A stretch of DNA of 64,000 nucleotides. It comes from Rhodococcus sp. OK302 (lineage in GTDB: Bacteria > Actinomycetota > Actinomycetes > Mycobacteriales > Mycobacteriaceae). Made by a program: the position numbers and the translations under genes. Each line of letters starts with the position of its first letter. Positions within the stretch are counted from its first letter, which is position 1. Below, one piece after another: positions 16,472 through 24,997 of this stretch. The DNA is taken from NCBI RefSeq assembly GCF_002245895.1, contig NZ_NPJZ01000001.1, forward strand, positions 3,756,501 through 3,820,500, written 5' to 3'. The notes beneath the pieces are model-generated. The model was not told where the DNA came from, made no database searches, and was given only the letters and a program-made list of their open reading frames with translations.

Positions 16472-17188
16472 TCACACGTAGACGGAATCGAGCCAAATCT
16501 TCCAGGCGCCATCGGCTGCTTCGCCGTCGGCATCGGCTGCGAAGAGGTGATGTGCGGCGTCGACGTTGCCGCCGAACGCATTTCGACCGTAGAAGCGCAG
16601 GAGTGCATCGTCGGTGCGGAGCCCGATGAACCAGTCGTTGAGGTAGTCGACAACAGCGGAGATAGTGCCGATTCCGGGGACGTCGAACGTCACGGTGTCA
16701 CCGATCGCGGTCGTGGCGTCGATGCCGAGCGCGTTGCGCAGCGCTGTCATGGCTTCGGGGGTTCCGGATGCCTCCGGGCCTTCGACAGATACGTAGGTGG
16801 TCGGTCGCCCGGCAAAGTACTGCAGATACTGGCCGAGGCTGTGCAGGTAGAAATCGGTGTGCTTGCTGGCGCCGTCGTACTGGTTGTCCCAATCTTCGGC
16901 AAAAACTCCGGCGTGGACGTAGCGGACGACGGCGGTGCTGTTGTCGCGAGCTTCGATCAAGTACTCGAGGTTGTTGAACCAGCCGTCGGGGCCGGCCATA
17001 TGAATGTCGAGTTGGGTGGGCGGTTCCCAGGTGGCGATGACGGGGCTGTCGGGCTTGCTGCCGTCGGCGGGAACTTCGAGAGGTGACGGGAACATCCAGC
17101 CGGCGGTTTCGGCCGAAATGGCTGCCCAGATCTGTTCCGGCGTACCGGGTACGACAACTTCGCGGCGAATCTCGAATTTCTTGGACAT
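16472..17188 (-). CDS. SRPBCC domain protein (AHSA1-like)
   Basis: A 238-residue protein with the START-like ligand-binding fold of the Activator-of-Hsp90-ATPase-1-like family. The N-terminus IRREVVVPGTPEQIWAAISA, followed by a glycine/tryptophan turn (TAGWMFPSPLEV), is typical. Unlike the usual 140-160 residue members it has a second part after residue 150 (FDVPGIGTISAVVDYLNDWF), which may be another half-domain. It lies three bases after a helix-turn-helix gene on the same strand, an arrangement very common for these proteins in actinobacteria. The regulator probably controls both genes. The ligand is unknown. Cytoplasmic; no signal or membrane segment. Confidence 0.85.
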   Translation of the reverse strand: MSKKFEIRREVVVPGTPEQIWAAISAETAGWMFPSPLEVPADGSKPDSPVIATWEPPTQLDIHMAGPDGWFNNLEYLIEARDNSTAVVRYVHAGVFAEDWDNQYDGASKHTDFYLHSLGQYLQYFAGRPTTYVSVEGPEASGTPEAMTALRNALGIDATTAIGDTVTFDVPGIGTISAVVDYLNDWFIGLRTDDALLRFYGRNAFGGNVDAAHHLFAADADGEAADGAWKIWLDSVYV

Positions 17189-17191
17189 CGG

Positions 17192-17803
17192 CTATTGCTC
17201 CGTTTCGGATGATGTGGTCGGGGGGATTGTGAGGCTCTGGTGAAGTGCGACAACCAGACGGTGTTTACGACCACGGTCTGCGTTACCGTCGTGATACTTG
17301 GCCACAAGGTTGTTGACGGCCTCGCCGAGTTCTCCGGCAAACGCCGCACGGTCGGCGGCGTTTGCGAATGTGATCTCACTGTCGATGGCGTACGACGCCA
17401 AAGGCTTTCCGGCTGCGGTGGCACCGGAGATGAGTTCGCCGACCTCCCGAACAATTCTCGCGGCCAGCGATACCAGCCAGCGGGCTGAGAGCTGATCGGG
17501 AAAGCGACTGGGATCCGGCGCGAGGGCGGACATTGCCGCGGGGGAGATGACGTACGACGCGGCGCTTGCCTGCATGACACGTTCGGTCATGTTGCCGCGT
17601 TTGCGTTCCTCGACGAGGTGGACGAGTCCGTGTTCTTCGAGGGTTCGCAGGTGATAGTTGACTTTTTGGCGGGTCAAGCCGACGAGCGGTGCCAGTGCGG
17701 CAGCCGACGCCGGGGTGACCAGTGCAGCCAGGATCCGCTGCCGTAGGGGATCGAGGGATGCCTCCGCGGCGGCCGACAGTTCGATGACTGCTACTTCCAA
17801 CAT
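17192..17803 (-). CDS. ArsR-type winged-helix transcriptional regulator
   Basis: A 203-residue DNA-binding protein. The N-terminal 80 residues form a winged helix of the ArsR/HTH_20 class: LDPLRQRILAALVTPASAAAL, then LVGLTRQKVNYHLRTLEEHG and LVHLVEERKRGN. The C-terminal half is helical and probably a dimerisation or sensing domain. It forms an operon with the SRPBCC gene three bases downstream. The promoter is nested inside a strong palindrome (17807-17868), with a TTGACA at -35 position and a -10-like hexamer only six bases before the ATG. The message may therefore start at the initiation codon itself, and the protein may repress its own synthesis. Confidence 0.87.
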   Translation of the reverse strand: MLEVAVIELSAAAEASLDPLRQRILAALVTPASAAALAPLVGLTRQKVNYHLRTLEEHGLVHLVEERKRGNMTERVMQASAASYVISPAAMSALAPDPSRFPDQLSARWLVSLAARIVREVGELISGATAAGKPLASYAIDSEITFANAADRAAFAGELGEAVNNLVAKYHDGNADRGRKHRLVVALHQSLTIPPTTSSETEQ

Positions 17804-17806
17804 GAC

Positions 17807-17868
17807 AAAACCATCCCACCGACAATAAGTTCTGTCAAGACAGATAAAATTGTCGGTGGGATGGTTTT
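17807..17868 (-). promoter_or_regulatory. Nested palindrome overlapping a probable leaderless promoter of the ArsR/SRPBCC operon
   Basis: The outer arms 17807-17826 and 17849-17868 are perfectly complementary over 20 bases. The 22-base interval contains a second perfect palindrome, TCTGTC-AA-GACAGA (17831-17844). On the minus strand this inner site supplies TTGACA as a -35 box. Seventeen bases later GATGGT could serve as -10, ending six bases before the ATG at 17803. The outer stem may also end transcripts from the upstream protease gene. Confidence 0.6.
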
Positions 17869-17875
17869 TGTCGAG

Positions 17876-18808
17876 CTACTTCAGTTTCAGGCCTGGAGGA
17901 TTGTTCAGATCGCGTGCCGAATACGTGTCGCACGAGGAGACCTGACCGCTCTGATAACCGGTCAGGAACCATTTCTGGCGTTGGTCCGACGATCCGTGCG
18001 TCCAGCCTTCGGGATTGACCCGACCAGTGGATGCTTTCTGGATCCGGTCGTCACCGACCGATGACGCGGCTGACAATGCGTCGCGGATATCTGTCTGGGA
18101 CAACTTCGCTAAGAAGGGCTGGCCGGTCGCCTGGTCCGGAATCGTGTCGGCGTAGTGAGCCCAGACGCCGGCGTAGCAATCGGCCTGCAGTTCGGTGCGA
18201 ACAGCACCGGACTGCTCGCCCTGCGGATCGGACTGCGCCCGGCCGATATCGCCCAGTTGATTCTGAAGGTGATGGCCGAACTCATGGGCCACGACGTATT
18301 CCTGGGCCAACGGTCCGGCGCTGGATCCGAAACGGTCGACCAGGAGCTGAAAGAAGCTCGTATCAAAATAGGCGGTCTGATCGGCGGGGCAGTAGAACGG
18401 ACCCACGTCACTCGACGCCTGGCCACACCCGGTGTTGACCGAACCGCTGAACAGAACCACCTCCGGGCGCACATATTTGGTTCCGGTCTGCTTGATCAGC
18501 TGCTGTTCCCAGACGTCGTCGAGGCTGCCGACGGTCAACGTCACCCGGCAGTTCACGTCGTTGTTGGCCTGAGTGCCGGTGCAATCGTCGACCGAGTTGA
18601 GGCCCGCCGACGAGCTGGCAGTATCTGTGGAACTGCTCAAACCGCCCAAGAGTGAACCGGGATCGCCGCCGAACAGCAAGGCCAGGATCAGCACGATGAT
18701 GCCGCCGGCTCCACCGCCGATAGCCATCTTGCTGCCGCGGCTACCGCCCCCGCCGCCCTGAACTTGAACGCGCCCCGCTTCGCCGCGGGCCCCCTCGTTG
18801 AAGGTCAT
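17876..18808 (-). CDS. Neutral zinc metallopeptidase, YpfJ family, membrane-anchored
   Basis: A 310-residue protein of the putative neutral zinc metallopeptidase (YpfJ) family. A glycine-rich N-terminus (VQVQGGGGGSRGSK) precedes one membrane segment (GGAGGIIVLILALLFGG), so the body should face outward. The zinc site is clear in YVVAHEFGHHLQNQLG (HExxH-type, here HEFGH), and ELQADCYAGVW supplies the third ligand region. Proteins of this glycine-rich type lie near aspS in mycobacteria, as here. The ATG at 18808 is used; upstream codons to 18850 are not supported by a binding site. It runs divergently from aspS. The substrate is unknown. Confidence 0.88.
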   Translation of the reverse strand: MTFNEGARGEAGRVQVQGGGGGSRGSKMAIGGGAGGIIVLILALLFGGDPGSLLGGLSSSTDTASSSAGLNSVDDCTGTQANNDVNCRVTLTVGSLDDVWEQQLIKQTGTKYVRPEVVLFSGSVNTGCGQASSDVGPFYCPADQTAYFDTSFFQLLVDRFGSSAGPLAQEYVVAHEFGHHLQNQLGDIGRAQSDPQGEQSGAVRTELQADCYAGVWAHYADTIPDQATGQPFLAKLSQTDIRDALSAASSVGDDRIQKASTGRVNPEGWTHGSSDQRQKWFLTGYQSGQVSSCDTYSARDLNNPPGLKLK

Positions 18809-18971
18809 ATGTGTCGCTTTCTGTTCTCGAGAACAAGTGCTGACTGTCACTTCTGCTGATAGCTTCGCATGCGATGCGGGTCCGCGTTTCCGCTCTGGGC
18901 TGTTAGCTCCGTAGGATTACAGACCAAAGTAGTCGGTCGTCGGTTATTGGAAGTTGTTCGAAAGGAATCTC

Positions 18972-20780
18972 GTGCTGCGCACACATCTCGCCGGTTCATT
19001 GCGACCCGAGCAGGCAGAGCAGACAGTTACGCTCACCGGTTGGGTAGCCAGGCGTCGTGATCACGGTGGAGTGATCTTCATCGATCTTCGTGATGCATCC
19101 GGAGTTGCGCAGGTAGTTTTCCGGGCAGGTGAGGTGGCCGAGCAGGCTCACCGTCTGCGCGCGGAATACTGCGTTCGCGTAACCGGAAAGGTCGAAGTTC
19201 GCCCCGAGGGCAACCAGAACTTCGAAATCCCCACCGGTGCAATCGAAGTCAACGCCACGGAGCTCGAGGTCCTCAATGAGAGTGCACCTCTGCCGTTCCA
19301 GCTCGACGATCAGGTTGGTGAGGAAGCGCGTCTGAAGTACCGCTACCTGGACCTGCGTCGCGAAGGCCCTGGACACGCAATTCGTTTGCGCTCCAAGGTC
19401 AATGCCGCTGCACGTAGTGTGCTGGCGCATCACGAGTTCGTCGAGGTCGAAACCCCGACGCTCACCCGTTCCACCCCTGAAGGTGCTCGCGACTTCCTGG
19501 TGCCAGCACGTTTGCAGCCCGGTAGCTTCTACGCGCTCCCGCAGAGCCCGCAGCTGTTCAAGCAGCTCCTCATGGTCGGCGGCATTGAGCGGTACTACCA
19601 GATTGCTCGCTGCTACCGCGACGAGGATTTCCGCGCTGATCGTCAGCCGGAGTTCACTCAGCTCGATATCGAGATGTCCTTCGTCAACCAGGATGACATC
19701 ATCCTGCTGGCCGAAGAAGTTCTGTCGGCACTGTGGAAGCTCGTCGGCTACGAGATCAAGACGCCGATCGCCCGCATGACCTACAACGAGGCAATGCGTC
19801 GTTACGGCTCCGACAAGCCGGACCTGCGTTTCGACATCGAACTCGTCGAGTGCATGGACTTCTTCAAGGACACCACTTTCCGCGTGTTCCAGGCCGAGTA
19901 CGTCGGCGCCGTTGTGATGCCGGGTGGCGCGAGCCAGCCCCGTAAGCAGCTCGACGCGTGGCAGGAATGGGCTAAGCAGCGCGGCGCCAAGGGCCTCGCG
20001 TACGTATTGGTCGGCGAAGACGGCACCCTCGGTGGCCCCGTCGCCAAGAACCTCACCGACGCCGAGCGTGAGGGTCTCGCCGCTCACGTCGGCGCCCAGC
20101 CCGGTGACTGCGTCTTCTTCGCAGCCGGTGCAACCAAACCGATGCGCGCACTCCTCGGTGCTGCTCGCGGCGAGATCGCACGCAAGAAGGATCTCATCGA
20201 TCCCAAGGCCTGGGCCTTCGTTTGGATCGTCGACGCTCCGATGTTCGAGCCGACCTCCGACGCCACGGCCTCGGGCGACGTTGCCCTCGGCTACTCGGCC
20301 TGGACCGCGGTGCACCACGCGTTCACCTCGCCCAAGCCGGAGTTCTTCGACACGTTCGATACCGATCCGGGCAACGCGCTCGCCTACGCCTACGACATCG
20401 TCTGCAACGGCAATGAAATCGGCGGCGGCAGTATTCGTATCCACCGCAAGGACATTCAGGAACGAGTGTTCAAGGTGATGGGTATTTCCGAGGAAGAGGC
20501 GCAGGACAAGTTCGGCTTCCTGCTCGACGCCTTCGCATTCGGCGCTCCGCCGCACGGCGGCATCGCCTTCGGTTGGGACCGCATCACCGCGCTCCTTGCC
20601 GGCATGGATTCCATCCGTGAGGTCATTGCGTTCCCGAAGTCCGGCGGCGGCGTCGACCCGCTCACCGATGCACCGACTCCGATCACCGCGCAGCAGCGTA
20701 AGGAATCGGGCGTCGACGCGAAGCCCGAGAAGAAGGCTGAAGAAAAGAAGGCCGACGGCGATACTGCCGACGGCAAGTAG
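18972..20780 (+). CDS. aspS: Aspartate--tRNA ligase
   Basis: Charges tRNA with aspartate in the cytoplasm; 602 residues, normal for the bacterial type. An N-terminal OB-fold anticodon domain ([20 protein letters not shown]) leads into class II motif 1. Motif 2 is seen in [18 protein letters not shown]. The bacterial GAD insertion lies in the middle, and motif 3 is [15 protein letters not shown] near the C-terminus. A lysine/glutamate-rich tail of about 25 residues ends the protein. The GTG at 18972 is preceded by AAAGGAA. In many actinobacteria lacking AsnRS the enzyme also mischarges tRNA-Asn for later amidation; whether this one does cannot be told here. It is divergent from the YpfJ protease, with a 163-base promoter region. 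Confidence 0.97.
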   Translation: MLRTHLAGSLRPEQAEQTVTLTGWVARRRDHGGVIFIDLRDASGVAQVVFRAGEVAEQAHRLRAEYCVRVTGKVEVRPEGNQNFEIPTGAIEVNATELEVLNESAPLPFQLDDQVGEEARLKYRYLDLRREGPGHAIRLRSKVNAAARSVLAHHEFVEVETPTLTRSTPEGARDFLVPARLQPGSFYALPQSPQLFKQLLMVGGIERYYQIARCYRDEDFRADRQPEFTQLDIEMSFVNQDDIILLAEEVLSALWKLVGYEIKTPIARMTYNEAMRRYGSDKPDLRFDIELVECMDFFKDTTFRVFQAEYVGAVVMPGGASQPRKQLDAWQEWAKQRGAKGLAYVLVGEDGTLGGPVAKNLTDAEREGLAAHVGAQPGDCVFFAAGATKPMRALLGAARGEIARKKDLIDPKAWAFVWIVDAPMFEPTSDATASGDVALGYSAWTAVHHAFTSPKPEFFDTFDTDPGNALAYAYDIVCNGNEIGGGSIRIHRKDIQERVFKVMGISEEEAQDKFGFLLDAFAFGAPPHGGIAFGWDRITALLAGMDSIREVIAFPKSGGGVDPLTDAPTPITAQQRKESGVDAKPEKKAEEKKADGDTADGK

Positions 20781-20798
20781 AGCTGACTGCAGATCACC

Positions 20799-21752
20799 AT
20801 GCTGCATATGAGAGTGATCTGCCCGTCCGAGCGCACCGAGGAAGTTCTCGGTGCGCTCGAGGCGGAACCGGGCGCGACGCACATTGTCGTTTTCCGTGGT
20901 GCCGCGGTCGAACCACGCGGCGACATGGTGCAGGCCGATGTTGCGCGGGAGTGTGCCAACGAGGTCCTGCGCGCATTGAAAGCCCTTGATGTCGTCGAAG
21001 AGGGCGGCGTGACGATGGTGCCGGTGGAAACCGTGCTGTCGGCGGCGGCACGCAAGGCTGAGCATGATGCGCCCGGCGACGCAGCAGATTCCATCGTGTG
21101 GGAGGAACTCCTCTCTCATACTCGTGAGGAATCAACTCTCAATCGGGTGTTTGTCGCGTTCCTGACTATCGCTTGCCTGCTGGCGGCAATCGGCGTGGTG
21201 ACGGATTCGCCGATCACCATCGTCGGGGCGATGGTGGTCGGGCCGGAGTTCGGTCCGCTGGCAGCGCTTGCTGTGGCCTTGGTCAGGCGTGACCGGAAAC
21301 TGCGTCGGCGTTCGATTCTTGCGCTTGTTGTTGCTTTCCCGATTGCAATGGGCGTGACCCTGTTGGCGACGTTCGTGGTGAAGATGTTCGGCTGGATGGA
21401 CGTCGAGAGCCTCGAGACTTTGCATCAGGTTGATTTTGTCTACAAGGTGGGGCCCATCTCGTTTGTCGTGGCACTGCTGGCCGGTGCCGCTGGGATGCTC
21501 GCCTTGCTGTCGGAGAAGTCCGCGGCACTCGTCGGTGTTTTCATCTCGGTCACGACTGTCCCGGCGGCCGGATTTGCTGTAGTTGCCGCAGCTAACGGGG
21601 AGTGGCGAATTGCTGGCCTGTCTTCCCTCCAACTTGCTGTCAACATGCTGGGAATTGTTGTCGCCTGCGCGTTGGTGCTGTGGGTCAGGACCCGTGCCGA
21701 CCAGGAGTTTGCTGCCGCCCTGAAAGGCATTTCAAGTCTGATCGACGACTAG
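20799..21752 (+). CDS. DUF389 family membrane protein
   Basis: A 317-residue protein with a soluble N-terminal domain of about 85 residues (MRVICPSERTEEVLGALEAE, ferredoxin-like by appearance) and then about six membrane helices. The family block DSPITIVGAMVVGPEFGPLAALAVALV is well conserved, as is the preceding LNRVFVAFLTIACLLAAIGV. The DUF389/TIGR00341 family has no settled function. It begins 18 bases after aspS on the same strand and may be read through from it. The ATG at 20799 is used; a second ATG lies three codons later. Confidence 0.9.
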   Translation: MLHMRVICPSERTEEVLGALEAEPGATHIVVFRGAAVEPRGDMVQADVARECANEVLRALKALDVVEEGGVTMVPVETVLSAAARKAEHDAPGDAADSIVWEELLSHTREESTLNRVFVAFLTIACLLAAIGVVTDSPITIVGAMVVGPEFGPLAALAVALVRRDRKLRRRSILALVVAFPIAMGVTLLATFVVKMFGWMDVESLETLHQVDFVYKVGPISFVVALLAGAAGMLALLSEKSAALVGVFISVTTVPAAGFAVVAAANGEWRIAGLSSLQLAVNMLGIVVACALVLWVRTRADQEFAAALKGISSLIDD

Positions 21753-21817
21753 AATTCACCGTAAGTGCAGAGGCGGGGACGCATGATTGTCGTCACTAAC
21801 GGGTAAGTTATGAAGCG

Positions 21818-22993
21818 ATGACCGTATTACTGGCAGACCCCGTATCCGAAGTCGTGGCAGCTGCCGAGCAGTTGCTGACGCGCCGTACAGGGGCACCCGT
21901 CACCCTCGTAGATCCCACAGATCTAGGTGGAAGTGGCCGCACTATCGTGCTCCGCGTGAGAGTTGCCGAGAACCCGTTCTCGCTACCTCGCACCCTCGTG
22001 ATCAAACAAGTCCGTGATCCCTACCTCGGGGTGAAGAACGGCGTGACACCGCCCGCAGAAGTTTCGCAGGTATTCGATCCCGACACCGCATTCCTGCGGG
22101 AGGCAGTGTCCTACCAATTCGCCAATGCACTGGCGAAGGATGCGCGGCCCGGCGCCGAGCTACTGGCCTACGATTTGGCGGCCAGGCTCCTCGTGCTCAG
22201 CGATCTCGGTGACGCCACCGCGATCAGTGTCCTGCTCGAGGACGCCGACGAAGACACCGTCACCAACACGTTGATGGCGATGGCTCAAGCCATGGGCCGC
22301 ATGCACGCCGCCACCGTCGGTCGTGAAGAAGACTTCACCGCGCTGCTTCGGCGCGCGGAGGTCGCTCACAGCTCCGACGAAGTTGCCGATCAAGTCAGTC
22401 GCGTCGTCGCCAATGTGCCGTCGATGCTGGCCACATTCCTCGGCGTCGACGTAGCTCCGAGTGTTGTCGAACAGGTCCAGAACGCTCAGAACTTGTTCAG
22501 CGGCGGACGGTTCCGGGCATTCAGCCCGTCCGACCTGTGCCCGGACAACATCATCGTCAACGGCGAAGGCGTCCGGTTCCTCGACTACGAGTGGGGCGGA
22601 TACCGCGACGCCGTCCTCGACATCACCTATGCGCTCGTGTCGTTCCCGGGTTGCCTGTGCAATATCGACCTGACCGAAGAACGAGCGTCGAGGATGGTCG
22701 ACGCATGGCGATCCGAAGTTGTGGGGATGTGGCCGGCACTGGCCGACGAAGCTGAACTGGGACGACGTTTGGTCGAGGCCCAGCTCATCTGGGTGTGGCT
22801 GAGTACCTTCCTGTTCCTGCCCAATGATCACTCGAGGATCGCGGCCGTGCGCGAGCATTACCTGTCGGTTCCCCGAACCGAAGCGCTGGTCGGCCGGTGG
22901 GCGCGATTGGCCCGCTCCGCCCAACTCAGTGGCAACACGGACGTCGAGGCTCACGCCCGTGAGGTGTTCGCTGCGCTTCGCGCACATGGCTGA
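21818..22993 (+). CDS. Aminoglycoside-phosphotransferase-fold kinase
   Basis: A 391-residue cytoplasmic protein with the APH/choline-kinase fold. The catalytic loop reads SPSDLCPDNIIV: the catalytic Asp and the metal-binding Asn are present, but the usual His of the HxD motif is Ser. The next metal site is FLDYEWGGYRDAVLDITYAL, characteristic of the family. An N-lobe with VIKQVRDPYLG supplies the lysine. It ends 23 bases before a good terminator. The natural substrate is unknown; the family phosphorylates antibiotics, sugars, choline and related alcohols, and there is no resistance context here. The gene stands alone between DUF389 and a convergent SnoaL-like gene. Confidence 0.85.
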   Translation: MTVLLADPVSEVVAAAEQLLTRRTGAPVTLVDPTDLGGSGRTIVLRVRVAENPFSLPRTLVIKQVRDPYLGVKNGVTPPAEVSQVFDPDTAFLREAVSYQFANALAKDARPGAELLAYDLAARLLVLSDLGDATAISVLLEDADEDTVTNTLMAMAQAMGRMHAATVGREEDFTALLRRAEVAHSSDEVADQVSRVVANVPSMLATFLGVDVAPSVVEQVQNAQNLFSGGRFRAFSPSDLCPDNIIVNGEGVRFLDYEWGGYRDAVLDITYALVSFPGCLCNIDLTEERASRMVDAWRSEVVGMWPALADEAELGRRLVEAQLIWVWLSTFLFLPNDHSRIAAVREHYLSVPRTEALVGRWARLARSAQLSGNTDVEAHAREVFAALRAHG

Positions 22994-23030
22994 CCTGCTC
23001 CAGACCTGAGCTGTTTCGATCAGGAACGAA

Positions 23031-23069
23031 GAAACCACCCGCGCCGACGCACGGGTGGTTTTCTTTTTC
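23031..23069. terminator. Rho-independent terminator between convergent genes
   Basis: GAAACCACCCG (23031-23041) pairs with CGGGTGGTTTTC (23052 onward) around a ten-base loop, followed by TTTTTC. It serves the kinase gene and, as the A-rich left arm gives a U-rich end on the other strand, perhaps the SnoaL-like gene as well. Confidence 0.8.
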
Positions 23070-23073
23070 GCTG

Positions 23074-23454
23074 TCAGTTGTCGGTGACCTCGTCGGCCTC
23101 GGAGAGATCGGTGGCTCCCAGTGCGGTTACCAGATCGGGATGGCGGAACGTCGACGTGACCTGATCCTCGACCACCCGGAATGCGGAAGCGAGCGTGGCG
23201 GACTTGTCGGGTTCCGCGGCCCACGTCGCGGTCTGTTCCACGACGATAATTCCGTGGTGGACAAACATCCTGCCGGGAACGAGGGTGATGCCCGCGTTGG
23301 TCGCCCAATCACGCAGCGCCGCCAACCCCTGGCTGGCCCCATTCGGCCCGCCGACCTCGATGTCGTCGCTCGACAACTGCAGGAGTGTGTCGATGTCTTG
23401 GGAGTTGAGTGCGTCGTGCCACGCGAGGACGGTGGCGATCTCGGAGGTGCTCAT
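23074..23454 (-). CDS. SnoaL/NTF2-like small protein
   Basis: A 126-residue protein with the cone-shaped alpha+beta fold of the NTF2/SnoaL superfamily. The diagnostic opening is VLAWHDALNSQDIDTLLQLSS followed by DIEVGGP, and later beta strands include GRMFVHHGIIVVEQTATW. Family members act as small isomerases or hydrolases or only bind ligands; nothing here fixes a substrate. The ATG at 23454 is preferred over a GTG two codons earlier. It is divergent from rarA with only about 50 bases between the two start codons, so their promoters must overlap. Confidence 0.8.
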   Translation of the reverse strand: MSTSEIATVLAWHDALNSQDIDTLLQLSSDDIEVGGPNGASQGLAALRDWATNAGITLVPGRMFVHHGIIVVEQTATWAAEPDKSATLASAFRVVEDQVTSTFRHPDLVTALGATDLSEADEVTDN

Positions 23455-23506
23455 GGCCACACGCTATCGAAACAATTACGTCGGTGCCCTCCGGTAGCGT
23501 CGTTTT

Positions 23507-24928
23507 GTGAGCGATTGGCAAGCTGAGGACAGCGTGGTGGATGACAACGGTCTGTTCGAGGCCACTCCGGAAGTGGCTGAGGTAGTGGACGAGCCTGACG
23601 TTGTCTCGGCTGCCGAGCGGGCTTTGGCGTCGGTGTCGTCGAGCGCTCCGCTGGCGGTCCGAATGCGTCCGCGCACTCTCGGTGAGGTAGTGGGACAGCA
23701 ACATCTCCTCGGGCCCGGCGCACCCCTGCGTCGAATGGTCGAGGGCTCCGGTGCGGCGTCAGTGCTGTTGTACGGGCCGCCGGGTACCGGCAAGACCACC
23801 TTGGCGTCGTTGATCTCGGGGGCGACGGGTCGACGGTTCGAGGCGTTGTCGGCGTTGTCCGCCGGAGTCAAGGAAGTGCGCGGCGTCATCGAACTTGCCC
23901 GCCGACGCCTTCTCAATGGTGAGCAGACCGTGCTGTTCATCGACGAGGTCCATCGTTTCTCCAAGACGCAGCAGGACGCTTTGCTGGCCGCAGTCGAGAA
24001 CCGGATCGTTCTGCTGGTCGGTGCTACCACCGAGAACCCGTCGTTTTCCGTGGTGTCGGCACTGCTCTCCCGGTCGCTGGTTTTGCAGTTGCAGGCGCTC
24101 ACCGCCGCGGACATCCAAGAACTTCTCGAGCGCGCAGTCGCCGACGAGCGCGGCTTCGGCGGCGCAATCACCATCGCCGACGACGCAATGGAGCACTTGG
24201 TGCGTCTGGCGTCCGGTGACGCCAGGCGCGCCCTCACAGCTCTCGAAGCGGCTGCCGGCGCAGCCATCGACACCGCTGGTGCAGCATCCGGACCCGTCGT
24301 GGTTGATCTCGCCACGGTAGAGGCGAGTGTCGACAAGGCCGCCGTTCGCTACGACCGCGACGGGGATCAGCACTACGACGTCATCAGCGCGTTCATCAAG
24401 AGCATTCGTGGTTCCGACGTCGACGCGGCATTGCACTACCTGGCGCGAATGTTGACGGCCGGTGAAGACCCGCGATTCATTGCCCGACGGTTGGTGGTGC
24501 ACGCGAGTGAAGACATCGGTATGGCTGATCCGATGGCACTGCAAACGGCAATGGCCGCAGCTCAAGCCGTGCAGTTGATCGGTATGCCGGAGGCTCGGCT
24601 GGCTCTGGCGCAGGCAACTATCCACTTGGCGACGGCACCGAAATCGGGGGCAGTCATCGAGGCATTGGGTGCTGCGATGGCCGACGTAGCTGCAGGTAAG
24701 TCAGGGTTGGTCCCGCCGCATCTGCGTGACGGCCACTACAAGGGCGCCGAGCAATTGGGCAATGCGGTTGGTTACAAATACCCCCACGAGGCTCGTGACG
24801 GTGTTCTGAGGCAGCAATATCCGCCGGATGAGTTGATCGGGGTGGACTACTACCGGCCCACCGCCCACGGAAACGAGCGAGAGATCGCTGATCGGGTGGG
24901 AAAACTGCGTCGAATCGTGCGGGGTTAA
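23507..24928 (+). CDS. rarA: Replication-associated recombination protein A (AAA+ ATPase)
   Basis: A 473-residue clamp-loader-like AAA+ ATPase that acts at stalled replication forks. Seen in the sequence are Walker [15 protein letters not shown], Walker [19 protein letters not shown], sensor 1 in GATTENPSF, and the RarA tetramerisation tail with [16 protein letters not shown] and [11 protein letters not shown]. The start is GTG at 23507, with no Shine-Dalgarno motif. TAGCGT seven bases upstream could be the -10 box of a leaderless transcript. The gene lies upstream of alaS, as in mycobacteria, which supports a conserved chromosomal core region here. Confidence 0.95.
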   Translation: MSDWQAEDSVVDDNGLFEATPEVAEVVDEPDVVSAAERALASVSSSAPLAVRMRPRTLGEVVGQQHLLGPGAPLRRMVEGSGAASVLLYGPPGTGKTTLASLISGATGRRFEALSALSAGVKEVRGVIELARRRLLNGEQTVLFIDEVHRFSKTQQDALLAAVENRIVLLVGATTENPSFSVVSALLSRSLVLQLQALTAADIQELLERAVADERGFGGAITIADDAMEHLVRLASGDARRALTALEAAAGAAIDTAGAASGPVVVDLATVEASVDKAAVRYDRDGDQHYDVISAFIKSIRGSDVDAALHYLARMLTAGEDPRFIARRLVVHASEDIGMADPMALQTAMAAAQAVQLIGMPEARLALAQATIHLATAPKSGAVIEALGAAMADVAAGKSGLVPPHLRDGHYKGAEQLGNAVGYKYPHEARDGVLRQQYPPDELIGVDYYRPTAHGNEREIADRVGKLRRIVRG

Positions 24929-24997
24929 AGCTGCAAGTGGGGTGCAGGTTACGCTGGACAGCGACAGTTCGACGCTCATGAAGGTAAGGACCGGTTA

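Noticed and set aside
18996..21119. A 707-codon open frame antisense to aspS and the DUF389 gene
   Set aside because: Long antisense frames arise in GC-rich genes from codon bias. The plus strand has complete aspS motifs, and this frame has no family or ribosome site.
22160..23308. A 382-codon frame antisense to the APH-fold kinase and overlapping the terminator
   Set aside because: It runs through a clear terminator and a SnoaL-like gene in another frame and shows no family.
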